Below, in pieces: positions 7,390-18,506 of a stretch of 64,000 bases of DNA. The first letter of the stretch is position 1. Each line of letters opens with the position of its first letter. Location: contig CAIXPL010000026.1 of NCBI GenBank assembly GCA_903921325.1, positions 29,433-93,432 of the forward strand, given 5' to 3'. The notes beneath the pieces are model-generated. The model had not been told where the DNA came from. It worked only from the letters and a program-made list of their open reading frames with translations, and made no database searches. The stretch comes from an uncultured Pseudomonadota bacterium. Lineage in GTDB: Bacteria > Pseudomonadota > Gammaproteobacteria > Burkholderiales > SG8-39. The translations under genes and the position numbers were made by a program.

Positions 7390-10300
7390 CTAACCGAGCG
7401 CCACCCGCGCGTTGCGGAACATCCGCAACCACGGGCCGTCCTCGCCCCAGTCCTCCGGATGCCATGAGTATTGCAGCGTCCGAAATAGCCGCTCGGGGTG
7501 AGGCATCAGTGCGGCAACACGGCCATCCGTGCTCGACACCCCGGCAATCCCTCCCGGCGATCCGTTGGGATTGAACGGATAGGCCTCGGTCGCCTGTCCG
7601 TGATGATCGACATAGCGCATGATCACTGCGGCCCGGGCTAGGTCGGCCGCGCTGCCGAACTGTGCGCGGCCCTCGCCGTGTGCAGTGACAATCGGCAGAC
7701 GGCTACCCACCATGCCGGTCATAAAAATCGAATTCGACGGCATCACTTCGGCCATCACCAGGCGTGCCTCGAACTGCTCGGAGGCATTGCGCACAAAACG
7801 TGGCCAGTGCGCCGTACCCGGAATCAATTCCTTCAGGTGCGCGAGCATCTGACAGCCATTGCATAGACCGAGCGTCAGCGTGTCCGCGCGCTCGAAGAAG
7901 CGTGCAAACTGCTCGCGACCGCGTTCGCTAAAGAGAATCGAGCGAGCCCAGCCGGCTCCGGCCCCAAGCACATCGCCATAGGAAAACCCGCCGCAGGCGG
8001 CCAGACCGGCAAACTGCTCAAGGCTTACCTTCCCTGACAGAATGTCACTCATGTGCACGTCATGAGTGGCGAATCCGGCGCGATCAAATGCCGCTGCCAT
8101 CTCCATGTGACCGTTGACGCCCTGCTCGCGCAGCACCGCCAGCGCGGGCCGCGCACCACGCGCGATGAACGGTGCGGCAACATCCTCGGCAGGATCAAAA
8201 CTGAGCAGGGCATGCAGCCCCGGCGCGTCCGCCGCCGCCAACTGGCCAAATTCGGCTTCGGCCGATTGCGGGTTATCGCGCAGCCGCTGCATCCGATAGG
8301 ACACCGTGGACCAGGCCTGCAGCAATTCAGTGCGGCTGAAGCTGAGCAACGGTTTGGCATTGCGCACGATACGAATCTCATCACGCGCGTTGACCGAACC
8401 GATCAGCAGCGCCGAGAGTCCATGCTCACGTGCCTGCGCCAGAATTTCCTGTCGATGCGCCGCACGTACTTCAATCACCAGCCCCGCCTCCTCGGCGAAC
8501 AGGGCGGCCATTACGTGCTCGGCATCACGCCCAGACATCAGCTCGGGGCGGCGCTCGCTGCCATCGACATCAAGCGCCAGCGGGTCAAGCGCAAGCAGAT
8601 CTACGTTGAGCGACACACCGCGGCGGCCGGCAAAGGCCATCTCACAGACGGTGGCGAACAAGCCGCCATCGGAACGATCATGACAGGCGAGCAGGCGATC
8701 ATTGGCCCGCCATTGCGCGACAGCGGCGTAGAGCGCAACCAGTTGCGCCGGGTCATCCAGGTCGGGGGCCGCGTTACCAAACTGCCCGTGCACCTGAGCG
8801 AACACCGAGGCGCCCAGCCGGTGACGCCCGCGCGCCAGATCAATAAGAATCAATTCGGTGCGCGCGGCGTCCGCCGCGCCGCCGCGCAACTGCGGGGTGA
8901 GGATGGCGCCGACATCGGTGCAATGGGCAAACGCAGACACAATCAGCGAGACCGGTGAGACAACCTCATGATCACCAGCGGCATCTGACCAGGCGGTACG
9001 CATCGACAGCGAATCCTTGCCCACCGGTATGGCAACTCCCAACTGCGGACAGAGTGCAGCCGCAGCACTCACGGCATCGAACAGCGCTGCGTCTTCTCCC
9101 GGCACCCCGGCCGCAGCCATCCAGTTGGCCGACAGCCGCACGCGATCGAGCGCAACAGGTGCCGCGATCAGATTGGTCAGTGCTTCGCAAATCGCCATGC
9201 GCGCGGCCGCCGCCGGATCGATGATGGCCAGGGCACCGCGCTCGCCCATCGCAAACGCCTCGCCCACGCGCGTTGAATACCCGAGTGCCGTGCCGGCACA
9301 ATCGGCCACCGGTACCTGCCAGGGGCCGACCATCTGGTCGCGCGCGCTCAGGCCGCCCACGCTACGGTCACCGATGGTGATGAGGAACTGCTTGCTCGCC
9401 ACCGTAGGCGCACGCAGCACCCGCAGGCAGGCCTCACGCAGTTCAATGCCAGAGAAGTCGATTGGCTGGCAGTGCGCCGGTTGATGGCTCACATCGCGCA
9501 TCATGCGCGGTGGTTTGCCAAACAGCATGTCCATCGCCATTTGCACCGGCGCATTGCCAAACAGGCGATCGTTCACCTGCAAGTCGTGCCGCACACTCAC
9601 CTCGCCGAGCACCCCAAACGGGCAACGCTCACGCTCACACAGGGCAGCAAACTCACTCAGTCGCGCCGGCGCGATTGCAAGCACGTAGCGCTCCTGCGCC
9701 TCGTTGCTCCAGATCTCGCGCGGGCTCATGCCTGGGGCCTCATTGGGCGCGGCACGCAATTCGATCACGGCCCCTTGACCGGCTGAATGGACGATCTCGG
9801 GCACCGCATTGGACAAACCGCCCGCACCCACATCGTGAATCGACAGGATGGGATTGTGCTCACCGAGCGCAGTGCAGGCATCAATCACTTCTTGCGCCCG
9901 CCGCTGCATCTCCGGATTGCCGCGTTGCACTGAGTCGAAGTCAAGCGCCGCGCTGTTTGCGCCGCTAGCCATGCTCGAGGCGGCACCACCGCCCAGCCCG
10001 ATCGGCATGCCCGGCCCGCCGATCTGGATGATCAGATCCCCGGGCGCGAGGCCACGCTTATGCACATGCGCGTCACGTATATTGCCCACACCGCCGGCAA
10101 TCATGATCGGCTTGTGAAAACCGCGCACCTGGGCACCGACGACTTGCTCGAAACTGCGGAAATAACCACACAGATTCGGACGGCCAAATTCGTTATTGAA
10201 AGCCGCCGCGCCAATCGGCCCCTCGATCATGATCTGCAGTGCCGAGGCGATCCGCTCGGGTCGACCGGCAGCAAACTCCCATGGTTCGGTCGCCCCCGGG

Positions 10301-11313
10301 ATATGCAGATTGGACACGCTGAAGCCGCACAGACCCGCCTTGGGGCGAGCGCCGCGACCGGTGGCCCCTTCGTCGCGTATTTCGCCACCCGAACCGGTGG
10401 CAGCCCCCGGAAACGGCGCAATCGCCGTCGGGTGATTGTGCGTCTCAACCTTGATCACCGAGTGAGTGGGCTCGCTGATCGATGCATAGGCGGCGCCGCT
10501 ATGCATCCAGCGCTCAACAACCGCCCCTTCGATGATCGCGGCATTGTCAGCATAGGCCATGAGAGTGCCGGCCGGATGGGCCGCATGGGTGGTGCGGATC
10601 ATGCCAAAGAGCGTCTGCGCGCGATCCTCAGCATCGATGCGCCAACTGGCGTTGAAGATCTTATGGCGACAATGCTCGGAATTGGCCTGGGCAAACATGG
10701 TGAGTTCGACATCGGTCGGATCACGACCCAACGCCCGATAGGCGTTCTCCAGGTATTCGATTTCATCGGCAGCGAGCGCAAGACCCAGCACCCGATTGGC
10801 ATCGATCAGGGCGCCGCGACCGTGGCGCAGGAGTTCAATGCTGCCAAGCGCTGCCGCCGCGGGCGTCTCGAAGAGTTTGGTCGCAGCCTGCAGGCTGGCC
10901 CAGTAACTCTCGGTCATGCGGTCGTGCAGCAAGGGCAACAGCGGCCCGCGATCACCATCGCCAAGTCGATATTCGATGGCGCGTTCAATGCGTGCCACAT
11001 TTGCAAGCCCGCACTGATGGGCGATGTCGGTCGCTTTGCTGGACCAGGGCGATATGGTTCCGCGCCGCGGGGTGACGATCAGTATTGCCGCGGGCGCGGG
11101 TGCCAGCGGATCGATGCGCTCGGTTGCATCGAGCAATCGCGCCAGTCGCTCGTGGTCTTGGCCGTTAGCCGCGCTGGCAAGCGATATCAGGTAGATATGG
11201 CGGGTCGCATTGACTCGCGCTGCCGCGGGCGACGTGGCGAGCAGCGCATTGAGCCGGGCAAGTCGGAACTCCGACATGGCCCGGTCACCGCCGAGCACGA
11301 GCAACTGAACCAT
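7390..11313 (-). CDS. purL: Phosphoribosylformylglycinamidine synthase (large PurL)
   Basis: A 1307-residue ATP- and glutamine-dependent enzyme making FGAM in purine synthesis. All domains of the single-chain proteobacterial form are present: N-terminal PurS-like region ([16 protein letters not shown] start), linker, two AIRS-type synthase halves ([20 protein letters not shown] and [16 protein letters not shown] regions) and a C-terminal class I glutaminase with nucleophile in GLCNGCQML and catalytic His in MPHPERLF. The open frame extends to 11529, but the extra 72 residues overlap the end of the upstream gene and match nothing in PurL, so I use the ATG at 11313. It lies 46 bp after the 5-oxoprolinase gene. 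Confidence 0.97.
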   Translation of the reverse strand: MVQLLVLGGDRAMSEFRLARLNALLATSPAAARVNATRHIYLISLASAANGQDHERLARLLDATERIDPLAPAPAAILIVTPRRGTISPWSSKATDIAHQCGLANVARIERAIEYRLGDGDRGPLLPLLHDRMTESYWASLQAATKLFETPAAAALGSIELLRHGRGALIDANRVLGLALAADEIEYLENAYRALGRDPTDVELTMFAQANSEHCRHKIFNASWRIDAEDRAQTLFGMIRTTHAAHPAGTLMAYADNAAIIEGAVVERWMHSGAAYASISEPTHSVIKVETHNHPTAIAPFPGAATGSGGEIRDEGATGRGARPKAGLCGFSVSNLHIPGATEPWEFAAGRPERIASALQIMIEGPIGAAAFNNEFGRPNLCGYFRSFEQVVGAQVRGFHKPIMIAGGVGNIRDAHVHKRGLAPGDLIIQIGGPGMPIGLGGGAASSMASGANSAALDFDSVQRGNPEMQRRAQEVIDACTALGEHNPILSIHDVGAGGLSNAVPEIVHSAGQGAVIELRAAPNEAPGMSPREIWSNEAQERYVLAIAPARLSEFAALCERERCPFGVLGEVSVRHDLQVNDRLFGNAPVQMAMDMLFGKPPRMMRDVSHQPAHCQPIDFSGIELREACLRVLRAPTVASKQFLITIGDRSVGGLSARDQMVGPWQVPVADCAGTALGYSTRVGEAFAMGERGALAIIDPAAAARMAICEALTNLIAAPVALDRVRLSANWMAAAGVPGEDAALFDAVSAAAALCPQLGVAIPVGKDSLSMRTAWSDAAGDHEVVSPVSLIVSAFAHCTDVGAILTPQLRGGAADAARTELILIDLARGRHRLGASVFAQVHGQFGNAAPDLDDPAQLVALYAAVAQWRANDRLLACHDRSDGGLFATVCEMAFAGRRGVSLNVDLLALDPLALDVDGSERRPELMSGRDAEHVMAALFAEEAGLVIEVRAAHRQEILAQAREHGLSALLIGSVNARDEIRIVRNAKPLLSFSRTELLQAWSTVSYRMQRLRDNPQSAEAEFGQLAAADAPGLHALLSFDPAEDVAAPFIARGARPALAVLREQGVNGHMEMAAAFDRAGFATHDVHMSDILSGKVSLEQFAGLAACGGFSYGDVLGAGAGWARSILFSERGREQFARFFERADTLTLGLCNGCQMLAHLKELIPGTAHWPRFVRNASEQFEARLVMAEVMPSNSIFMTGMVGSRLPIVTAHGEGRAQFGSAADLARAAVIMRYVDHHGQATEAYPFNPNGSPGGIAGVSSTDGRVAALMPHPERLFRTLQYSWHPEDWGEDGPWLRMFRNARVALG

Positions 11314-11359
11314 CGACGGTCGTGACCTTGAGGACAATGCCCGATTATAGTCTTCGTCG

Positions 11360-14300
11360 CTACCGCTTGAGCGCTGCGCCGTAGCCACCGCCGCCTGGCG
11401 ATTCAATGACGATGGCGTCGCCGGCGGCCAGTTCGGCACGATCAGCGCCTTGCAATGAATCGATTCGCCCATCGGCGCGTTCAACGGTGTTGCGCCCCAG
11501 TGCGCCAGGAGCCCCGCCGGCCATGCCATAGGGGGCCAGTATCCGATGTCCGGACAGGATCGAGGCGGTCATCGGCTCGAGAAAGCGCAAGCGCCGTATC
11601 GCCCCGTTGCCACCGTGCCAGCGCCCGGTGCCGCCTGATTCAGCGCGAATCGCAAAGGTCTCCAGACGCACCGGGAAGCGCCATTCCAGCACCTCCGGAT
11701 CGGTCAGGCGGGAGTTGGTCATGTGGGTTTGCACCACATCGGTTCCGTCAAAACCCGGACCTGCGCCGGAGCCTCCGGCTATCGTTTCGTAATACTGGTA
11801 ACGCGCATTGCCAAAAGTAAGGTTGTTCATCGTGCCGCAGGCGTTGGCCATCACTCCGAGCGCCCCGTAGAGCGCGCCCGTGATCGCTTGCGATGTTTCG
11901 ACATTACCGGCCACCACCGCAGCGGGGTAACGCGGCTTGAGCATTGAACCTTCAGGAATGATGACGCGCAGTGGTTTCAGGCAGCCCGCATTGAGCGGGA
12001 TATCGTCATCGACCAGAGTGCGAAAAACATAGAGCACGGCAGCCATTGCCACCGCCGATGGGGCGTTGAAGTTGTTCGACAACTGGGCCGATGTACCAGT
12101 GAAGTCGACCAGCGCTTCGCGCCGCTCCCGGTCAATTTTCACATTGACGTGGATTTTTGCGCCGTGATCCATCGGGTAGGTGAATTCGCCATCGTGCAAC
12201 ACCCCGATCACCCGACGCACCGCCTCCTCGGCGTTGTCCTGCACATGCTGCATATAAGCATGGACCACATCAGCGCCGAAATTGTCAACCATGCGGCGCA
12301 GCTCCTGCACGCCTTTTTCATTGGCCGCCACCATGGCGCGCAAATCACCGAGATTCTGTTCGATGTTGCGCGCCGGATAACGACCCGACTTGAGCAATGC
12401 GATCGTTTCCTGCTCGCGGAAGTGACCGGCCTCCACCAGCAGGAAGTTGTCAATCAGAACCCCTTCCTCTTCCACCACCCGGCTATCGGGTGGCATCGAG
12501 CCCGGCGTGATGCCACCGATGTCAGCGTGATGGCCGCGCGACCCAACGTAGAACATGATTTCCGGATGACTGCTCACCCGGTGATCGAACACCGGGGTGA
12601 TCACGGTGATGTCGGGCAGGTGAGTGCCGCCGTTGTAAGGTGCATTGAGCACGTAGACATTGCCAGGCTGAATGCGCCCGGCATTTTCGCGGATCACGGT
12701 GCGTAGCGATTCGCTCATCGAGCCAAGATGCACCGGAATATGGGGCGCATTGGCAATCAGGCTGCCATCGCGATCAAACACCGCGCAGGAAAAATCCAGC
12801 CGCTCCTTGATGTTGACCGATTGTGCGGTGTTGGCGAGCCGCAGACCCATCTGCTCGGCGATCGACATGTACAGGCTATTGAAAATCTCAAGCATCACCG
12901 GGTCGACCCGGGTACCGATGGCCCTGCGCTCGTCACGCGCCTGCACCCGTGAGAGCATCAGCTCGCCACGTACCGCGACCCGTGCCTGCCAGCCCGGCTC
13001 GACCACCGTGGTGGCATTCGCCTCGGCAATGATGGCCGGACCGTCGATGCGCTCGTTGTGCAGCAAGTGCTCACGCTGATAGACCGGCGTGGCGTGGCTC
13101 TTGCCATCACAGAACATGGCCACTTCATCGAGCGGCTGCGGAATGCTCGCTGGCGGGCTCTGCGCGTCATCGTCGCCGCCTGATTCAGCCGTGGTGATTG
13201 CCGCGCCAATCGCCTCGACCGAGACTGACTCCACGACCAGGGCCCGACCCTGCATCAGAAACGAATAGCGAGTGCGGTAGATCTCTTCAAATTGCGCTCT
13301 CATCGCGTCCAGGCTGCCATAGGCGACATCCAGCGACCAATCGGTGCCCTCGTAGCGCAGGTACACCCGGTTGAGCAGACTGATGCGCTCCTCATCGACC
13401 GATTGGGCAAGCAGGTCGGCGCGCGCCACGCTGCCCAACTCGGCCAGCGCCTGATCAATCGTCAGAATCAGTTCGGGGGCCAGGCGCGCCTCAATGGCGC
13501 GCTGATGCATGGCCGTCTGATCGGCCAGGCCCATGCCGTAGGCCGAGAGCACACCGGCAAGCGGATGGATCAGCACCTGAGTGATGCCAAGCGCATCGGC
13601 TACCGCGCAGGCATGCTGCCCGCCTGCGCCACCAAAACAGGTGAGCGTGTATTGCGTGACATCGTAGCCTCGCTGCACCGATATCTGCTTGATCGCGTTG
13701 GCCATGTTGCCCACGGCGATATCGACAAACCCTGCGGCAATCTCCTCGACGCTGCGCTGCGGGCCACCGTCGGCCACAATCTGGACCGCGAGTTGGGCAA
13801 AGCGTTCGCGTACGATGGCACTATCGAGCGCCTCATCGGCATGCAAACCGAATACCTTGGGAAAATACGCCGGCTGGACACGACCGAGCATGACATTGGC
13901 ATCGGTCACGGTCAGCGGGCCACCACGCCGATAGCAGGCCGGGCCGGGATTGGCACCGGCTGAATCCGGCCCGACGCGAAAGCGTCCGGCAGAAAAATGC
14001 AGGATGGATCCACCACCGGCCGCCACCGTATGAATACTCATCATCGGCGCGCACATGCGTACCCCGGCCACCAGGGTCTCAAAGGCTCGCTCGAACTCAC
14101 CGGCGTAGTGCGACACATCGGTCGATGTGCCGCCCATGTCAAAGCCGATGATGCGCTCGTGGCCAACGGCCACCGAGGTGCGTACCGCCCCGACGATGCC
14201 TCCGGCGGGACCCGACAAAATTGAATCCTTGCCATGGAATAGCCGTGCATCGACCAGACCGCCACTGGATTGCATGAACAGCAACTGCACGCCAGGCAAT

Positions 14301-14986
14301 TCGGCTGACACCTGATCGACATAGCGGCGCAGGATGGGCGACAAATAGGCATCGACCACCGTGGTGTCGCCGCGCCGCAACAGCTTCATGAGGGGTGAGA
14401 CCTGATGCGATACTGAAATCTGCGTGAATCCGATGCGCCGTGCAATCGCTGCCGCGCGTAGCTCGTGATCGTGGTAGCGGTAGCCATGCATGAACACGAT
14501 GGCCAGGGCACGCAGCCCGTCGCGATACAGTGCATTCAGGTCGCGTTCGAGTGCCAGTTCATCGAGCGCGGTAATGACATCACCATGCGCACCAACGCGC
14601 TCGTCGACTTCGATCACGCGCTGGTACAGCAACTCGGGCAGAATGATCTGCCGCGCGAAAATGTTTGGCCGCTTCTGGTAGGCGATTCGCAAGGCGTCGC
14701 GAAATCCGCGCGTAATCGCAAGCGCCGTCGGTTCGCCCTTGCGCTCGAGCAGCGCATTGGTCGCTACCGTGGTTCCCATTTTTACGGCGGCAATCCGTTC
14801 TGTTGGAATCGGAGCCCCCGGTGCCACGTCAAGGAAGCGCCGGATACCGGCAATCGCCGCATCGCGGTAATGTTCGGGATTCTCCGATAGCAGCTTTGCG
14901 GTCGCCAGAGTGCCATCCGGACGCCGGGCAACAACATCGGTGAACGTGCCGCCACGGTCGATCCAGAACTGCCAGCGATCCAGCAT
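11360..14986 (-). CDS. 5-oxoprolinase / hydantoinase A-B fusion
   Basis: A 1208-residue fused HyuA-HyuB protein of the ATP-dependent 5-oxoprolinase family. The first half (about 1-690) is HyuA-like, with [13 protein letters not shown] at the N-terminus and [13 protein letters not shown] in an actin/ASKHA-type ATPase fold. The second half (about 700-1208) is HyuB-like, beginning near [18 protein letters not shown] and ending with the glycine-rich SPGGGGYG. This domain order and length match eukaryotic and proteobacterial OPLAH, which opens 5-oxoproline to glutamate. N-methylhydantoinase or acetophenone carboxylase relatives are usually split or have other subunits. The ATG at 14986 starts the conserved [13 protein letters not shown]; the open frame upstream is not homologous. 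Substrate is inferred only from family. Confidence 0.92.
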   Translation of the reverse strand: MLDRWQFWIDRGGTFTDVVARRPDGTLATAKLLSENPEHYRDAAIAGIRRFLDVAPGAPIPTERIAAVKMGTTVATNALLERKGEPTALAITRGFRDALRIAYQKRPNIFARQIILPELLYQRVIEVDERVGAHGDVITALDELALERDLNALYRDGLRALAIVFMHGYRYHDHELRAAAIARRIGFTQISVSHQVSPLMKLLRRGDTTVVDAYLSPILRRYVDQVSAELPGVQLLFMQSSGGLVDARLFHGKDSILSGPAGGIVGAVRTSVAVGHERIIGFDMGGTSTDVSHYAGEFERAFETLVAGVRMCAPMMSIHTVAAGGGSILHFSAGRFRVGPDSAGANPGPACYRRGGPLTVTDANVMLGRVQPAYFPKVFGLHADEALDSAIVRERFAQLAVQIVADGGPQRSVEEIAAGFVDIAVGNMANAIKQISVQRGYDVTQYTLTCFGGAGGQHACAVADALGITQVLIHPLAGVLSAYGMGLADQTAMHQRAIEARLAPELILTIDQALAELGSVARADLLAQSVDEERISLLNRVYLRYEGTDWSLDVAYGSLDAMRAQFEEIYRTRYSFLMQGRALVVESVSVEAIGAAITTAESGGDDDAQSPPASIPQPLDEVAMFCDGKSHATPVYQREHLLHNERIDGPAIIAEANATTVVEPGWQARVAVRGELMLSRVQARDERRAIGTRVDPVMLEIFNSLYMSIAEQMGLRLANTAQSVNIKERLDFSCAVFDRDGSLIANAPHIPVHLGSMSESLRTVIRENAGRIQPGNVYVLNAPYNGGTHLPDITVITPVFDHRVSSHPEIMFYVGSRGHHADIGGITPGSMPPDSRVVEEEGVLIDNFLLVEAGHFREQETIALLKSGRYPARNIEQNLGDLRAMVAANEKGVQELRRMVDNFGADVVHAYMQHVQDNAEEAVRRVIGVLHDGEFTYPMDHGAKIHVNVKIDRERREALVDFTGTSAQLSNNFNAPSAVAMAAVLYVFRTLVDDDIPLNAGCLKPLRVIIPEGSMLKPRYPAAVVAGNVETSQAITGALYGALGVMANACGTMNNLTFGNARYQYYETIAGGSGAGPGFDGTDVVQTHMTNSRLTDPEVLEWRFPVRLETFAIRAESGGTGRWHGGNGAIRRLRFLEPMTASILSGHRILAPYGMAGGAPGALGRNTVERADGRIDSLQGADRAELAAGDAIVIESPGGGGYGAALKR

Positions 14987-15064
14987 ACTTCGCACCCTTG
15001 CCCGCGAAAAGGGCTGATTATCGACCGTTGGCACCTTTATCACAACTAACCGTAACGGAATTCC

Positions 15065-15973
15065 TTGACTTCGTCGCCGATTCACAACTCGCCACTGCGC
15101 AGCGCTGATTGGCTGCGCATTGTCGTGCTGGCCGCCATCTGGGGTGCGTCGTTCCTTTTTCTGCGCGTCGCCGCCCCGGTGCTCGGGCCTGCCCCGACCG
15201 CCATCAGTCGCCTGTTCATAGGTGGCGCTGCGCTCGCTCTGTGGGTGCAATGGCGCGAAGGCGGCATCGAGTGGCGCGCGCATTGGCGCAGCTATGCCGC
15301 ACTGGGTCTGCTCAATTCGGGTGCGCCGTTTCTATTATTCAGCCTCGCCGCTCAACGTTTACCGGCGTCGTACCTGATTTTGCTGAACGCGACCACACCG
15401 CTCTTCGGTGCGCTGCTCAGTGCAATCAGTCTGGGAGAACGCCTGCGGGTGATCCAGGTGGCCTCACTGGCCGCCGGCTTGCTCGGCGTGGCGATCGTGG
15501 CCGGACTGGGGCCGCTCGATATCGGTGTGCCCGAGCTGGTGGCGATCGCCTGCGGACTGGGCGCAGCCTTCTGCTATGCACTGGCCACACTGCGCATCCG
15601 ACGCAGCGCGCTCACCAGTTCGCCCAACACCCAGGCCGCGATGAGTCAGCTTGCTGCCGGCATACTGATGCTGCCCTTGCTTGCGCTGGCGCCGATTCCC
15701 GCGCCCAGCACGTTACCGCTCAATGTGATCCTGGCGGCGCTCGCCCTCGGCCTGCTGTGCAGCGGCCTTGCCTACATGATCTACTTTCGGCTGGTTGTTG
15801 ACGTCGGCCCCAGTCGCACGCTGACCGTGACCTTCCTGAGCCCGCCCTTTGGCATCGCCTGGGGCGCCCTCGTACTGGGCGAGAGCATCACCTGGCAAAT
15901 GCTGCTGGGCACGGCACTGGTGCTATGTGGCACTTTCGGCATTCTCGGCACCCGCAAATCAGCGACGCAATGA
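15065..15973 (+). CDS. EamA/DMT-family transporter
   Basis: A 302-residue membrane protein with ten predicted helices in two EamA repeats (about 20-150 and 165-295). It shows the usual [12 protein letters not shown] at the start and [21 protein letters not shown] at the end of repeat one, mirrored by the [16 protein letters not shown] segment in repeat two. Members export or import amino acids and other metabolites; the substrate here is unknown. The frame starts with TTG at 15065, and there is no ATG before the first helix. It is divergent from the 5-oxoprolinase gene with 78 bp between starts, and its stop overlaps the ATG of the carbonic anhydrase gene. Confidence 0.87.
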   Translation: MTSSPIHNSPLRSADWLRIVVLAAIWGASFLFLRVAAPVLGPAPTAISRLFIGGAALALWVQWREGGIEWRAHWRSYAALGLLNSGAPFLLFSLAAQRLPASYLILLNATTPLFGALLSAISLGERLRVIQVASLAAGLLGVAIVAGLGPLDIGVPELVAIACGLGAAFCYALATLRIRRSALTSSPNTQAAMSQLAAGILMLPLLALAPIPAPSTLPLNVILAALALGLLCSGLAYMIYFRLVVDVGPSRTLTVTFLSPPFGIAWGALVLGESITWQMLLGTALVLCGTFGILGTRKSATQ

Positions 15974-16581
15974 AATATCTGCCTGGGCTTTTTTCCAATA
16001 ACCGGCGCTGGGCCGCTGAACAGATCGCCACCGACAATCGTTACTTCGAGCGCCTGCGCAACATTCAGCGTCCCGAGTACCTGTGGATCGGATGCTCAGA
16101 CAGCCGGGTGCCGGCCAACACCATCATCGGCCTCGCACCGGGCGAAGTGTTTGTGCATCGCAACGTGAGCAACATCGTCCTGCCCGGTGACGTCAACTGC
16201 CTCTCCGTGATTCAGTACGCGGTCGAAGTCCTGCAAGTCGCGCACATCATCGTGTGCGGCCACTATCGCTGCGGCGGTGTCCGGGCAGCCATGGGGCCGG
16301 CGCTCACTGGTCCGATCGAAGGCTGGCTCGCGCCACTGCGCAAGTTATGCCTTGAGCACGACGCTGAGCTGGATGCGATCGACACACCGCTTGAACGATG
16401 GGACCGACTGTGCGAACTCAACGTCGCTGCGCAAGTACACACGCTGGCCCGGTTGCCCGTGTTGCGTGCCGCCTGGGGACGCGGGCAAGCCCTGACCGTG
16501 CACGGCTGGATCTACGACCTGAGCGATGGACTGCTGCGCGATCTGGATGTCTGCGCCGAGTGCCCACCCGCACTCGGCTAG
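15970..16581 (+). CDS. can: Beta-class carbonic anhydrase
   Basis: A 203-residue zinc enzyme interconverting CO2 and bicarbonate. The zinc ligands are visible as Cys42 in GCSDSRVPAN, His98 and Cys101 in CGHYRCGG, with the Asp44-Arg46 dyad also present. The start [15 protein letters not shown] is typical of the Can/CynT branch. The ATG at 15970 overlaps the stop of the EamA gene by 4 bp, indicating translational coupling, while longer in-frame extensions run into that gene. Bicarbonate supply would serve carboxylases; it has no specific link to its neighbours that I can see. Confidence 0.95.
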   Translation: MKYLPGLFSNNRRWAAEQIATDNRYFERLRNIQRPEYLWIGCSDSRVPANTIIGLAPGEVFVHRNVSNIVLPGDVNCLSVIQYAVEVLQVAHIIVCGHYRCGGVRAAMGPALTGPIEGWLAPLRKLCLEHDAELDAIDTPLERWDRLCELNVAAQVHTLARLPVLRAAWGRGQALTVHGWIYDLSDGLLRDLDVCAECPPALG

Positions 16582-16617
16582 AATGACGCTTCGACGTACG
16601 CAAGGACCCTCACCGCC

Positions 16618-17310
16618 ATGCCGACCCTGACGTTTTCCCTTGAACCGATCGGCGGGCCCGCCCGCACCGAGTCGGTCACCATCGAGCAATTCGTGATCGC
16701 CGGCTGGACTGCGCGCGACCAGGCGGCGGTGCAACATCATATTGATGAGCTGGCCGCCCACGGCGTGCCGGCGCCCTCCAGCGTGCCGCTCTACTATCGA
16801 GTGGGTGTCGGACTGCTCACCCAGGAGCCCGGCATCCAGGTGCTGGGGACGCAATCGTCAGGCGAAGCCGAACCGATTCTATTCACCCATGCCGGTGAAA
16901 CCTGGCTCAGCGTGGGCTCCGATCACACCGATCGGCACGTGGAGAGCTATTCGGTGGCGGTATCCAAGCAGATGTGCCCTAAACCGGTCGCACGCAGTGC
17001 CTGGCGCCTGGCCGATGTCGAGGCGCGCTGGGACTCACTGACGCTCAGGTCCTGGATCATTGAAAATGGCGAACGGGTGCTCTATCAGCAAGGCGCGCTC
17101 GCCGCCATGCGTCCGCCCGCGGACCTGGTGCCGCGTTACTGTGCCGGGGCGGCGCAATTGCCCGAACGCACAATGATGAGTTGCGGCACCCTTGGTGCCA
17201 TCGGTGGTGTGCGGCCGGCAACCTCATGGGAACTGGAAATTGCGGATCCGCTCAGCGGGCGCACGTTGCAGCATCGCTATGTCATGGAACTCCTGCCAGT
17301 CGTCGCCTGA
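16618..17310 (+). CDS. DUF2848 family protein
   Basis: A 230-residue protein I assign to DUF2848 from its length and motifs: the N-terminal FVIAGWTARDQAAVQHHI, the central GSDHTDRHVESYSVAVSKQ with MCPKPVARSAWR just after it, and TMMSCGTLGAIGG near the C-terminus. DUF2848 proteins are distant members of the fumarylacetoacetate hydrolase fold and have no established reaction. The acidic and histidine residues in GSDHTDR would sit where FAH enzymes bind divalent metal, but this is inference. It opens a plus-strand group with an LhgO-type oxidoreductase and a TRAP transporter, suggesting a role in catabolism of the imported acid. A TAGAAT hexamer at 16579-16584 could be its -10 box. Its last codons are part of a 15-bp repeat array. 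Confidence 0.85.
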   Translation: MPTLTFSLEPIGGPARTESVTIEQFVIAGWTARDQAAVQHHIDELAAHGVPAPSSVPLYYRVGVGLLTQEPGIQVLGTQSSGEAEPILFTHAGETWLSVGSDHTDRHVESYSVAVSKQMCPKPVARSAWRLADVEARWDSLTLRSWIIENGERVLYQQGALAAMRPPADLVPRYCAGAAQLPERTMMSCGTLGAIGGVRPATSWELEIADPLSGRTLQHRYVMELLPVVA

Positions 17311-17382
17311 TTGGCCGCCCGAATGCTCGTCGCCCGAATGCTGGTCGCCCGCTTGGACTTCGCCTGATTGATGTCCCGCTGA
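17303..17382. repeat. 15-bp degenerate tandem repeat
   Basis: A core resembling tcgcccga recurs at 17315, 17330, 17345, 17360 and, weaker, near 17375, exactly 15 bp apart. A related core at 17303-17310 contains the stop codon of the DUF2848 gene. The array fills almost all of the 91-bp spacer up to the next gene at 17402. Confidence 0.65.
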
Positions 17383-17401
17383 TCGATATTGCACAGGAAC
17401 A

Positions 17402-17947
17402 ATGACCGACACGCTCGATGTGGTCGTGGCTGGTGCGGGCGTCGCCGGACTGGGCGCCGTAGCGTTGTCGCGCTCGATCAACGGCCTGTTGCCTGACCGG
17501 ATACCCGAAGCCCGCCTGTGCAAGGGAAGCTATTTTTCGTTGCGCGGACGCGCGCCTTTCTCGCGGTTGATCTATCCGGTACCCGAGCCCGGTGGACTGG
17601 GCGTACATCTGACGCTCGACCTGGCTGGGGCGGCGCGATTCGGGCCGGATGTAGAGTGGATCGATAGAATCGACTATGCTGTGGATGCAGCGCGTAGCGA
17701 GCGCTTTTATGGCGAAGTGCGCAAGTACTGGCCCGGGCTGCACGATGGGGATCTGCTGCCTGCCTATAGCGGCATTCGCCCCAAGATCCACGCACCCGAG
17801 GAGCCGGCTGCCGATTTCATGATTCAGGGACCGCGCGAACATGGCGTAGCAGGTCTGGTGACCCTGCACGGGATCGAATCCCCGGGGCTGACCGCATCGC
17901 TCGCCATCGCGGCACACGTACGCGCTTTGCTAACTCATTCAGGATAA
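17402..17947 (+). CDS. LhgO-type FAD oxidoreductase with large internal deletion (probable pseudogene)
   Basis: Only 181 residues, against about 365-400 for L-2-hydroxyglutarate dehydrogenase/oxidase (LhgO) relatives. The first residues carry the Rossmann FAD-binding start [11 protein letters not shown]. From about residue 20 onward the sequence matches the C-terminal half of Lhg[45 protein letters not shown] and the closing [15 protein letters not shown]. The roughly 190 residues between, which finish the FAD site and form most of the substrate domain, are absent, yet the frame stays open. The join lies where GVAGL of the N-terminus meets what should be an N-A-A-G-L strand, so deletion between short similar sequences is likely. 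The product is unlikely to bind FAD normally. The dctQ gene follows at 7 bp. Confidence 0.8.
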   Translation: MTDTLDVVVAGAGVAGLGAVALSRSINGLLPDRIPEARLCKGSYFSLRGRAPFSRLIYPVPEPGGLGVHLTLDLAGAARFGPDVEWIDRIDYAVDAARSERFYGEVRKYWPGLHDGDLLPAYSGIRPKIHAPEEPAADFMIQGPREHGVAGLVTLHGIESPGLTASLAIAAHVRALLTHSG

Positions 17948-17954
17948 ATGCCCG

Positions 17955-18506
17955 ATGTCTGGCAGCTTCAGTTTGCGCCCCTGGCTTGATCGCTTTTATC
18001 TGCTCGGCGGGTGGGGGGCGGCGCTCTCCATTGCCGGCATTTTCATACTGATGCTGGTGCAATCAGGCAGCCGCGAGCTTGGCATCCAGGTGCGCGGCGC
18101 CGATGACATCTCGGCCTGGTTGTGCGCAGCCTCGGCCTTTCTGGGTTTGGCACATACGCTGCGCAGTGGCGACATGGTGCGGGTCGGCCTGTGGATCGAC
18201 GCAATGTCAGAGCGCTGGCAGCGGCGCACCGAGATCGTGGTCCTGCTCATAGCGATCGTATTTTGTGGTTATGCGCTCTACGCGGTGAGCGACTTTGTCT
18301 GGCAGAGCTACCAGATGAATGAACTGTCGCAGGGCCTGGTCATCGTGCCGATCTGGATTCCGCAGACCTCGGTGGTGGTCGGCGTACTCATGCTGTTTGT
18401 CGCGCTGATCGATGAGCTCGCCTGCGTACTGCGCGGCCAGATTCCGCACTACCGGCAGGCCGCCGCCGAGCGTCTGGCGCGCGGTGAATTCGGAGAAAGC
18501 GTATGA
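17955..18506 (+). CDS. TRAP transporter small membrane subunit (DctQ)
   Basis: A 183-residue membrane protein with four hydrophobic helices (about 18-37, 52-68, 92-112 and 137-158). It has the DctQ layout and the usual LAHTLRSGDMVRVGLWID motif between helices two and three. It pairs with the large permease downstream, whose ATG overlaps this gene's stop by 4 bp. TRAP systems import organic acids using the ion gradient; substrate choice lies with the DctP protein encoded third. It follows the deleted LhgO gene by 7 bp, so all may share one transcript. Confidence 0.92.
   Translation: MSGSFSLRPWLDRFYLLGGWGAALSIAGIFILMLVQSGSRELGIQVRGADDISAWLCAASAFLGLAHTLRSGDMVRVGLWIDAMSERWQRRTEIVVLLIAIVFCGYALYAVSDFVWQSYQMNELSQGLVIVPIWIPQTSVVVGVLMLFVALIDELACVLRGQIPHYRQAAAERLARGEFGESV

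Noticed and set aside
11314..11529. 72-codon N-terminal extension of purL
   Set aside because: The extension overlaps the end of the 5-oxoprolinase gene and resembles no PurL; the protein begins normally at 11313.
14987..15283. 99-codon N-terminal extension of the 5-oxoprolinase gene
   Set aside because: The added residues are low-complexity and cross the divergent EamA start. The conserved sequence begins at the ATG at 14986.
15065..15973. Mobile-element or genomic-island boundary near the TRAP block
   Set aside because: No integrase, transposase, flanking direct repeats at a tRNA, or obvious base-composition shift was seen. The only tRNA is 13 kb away.
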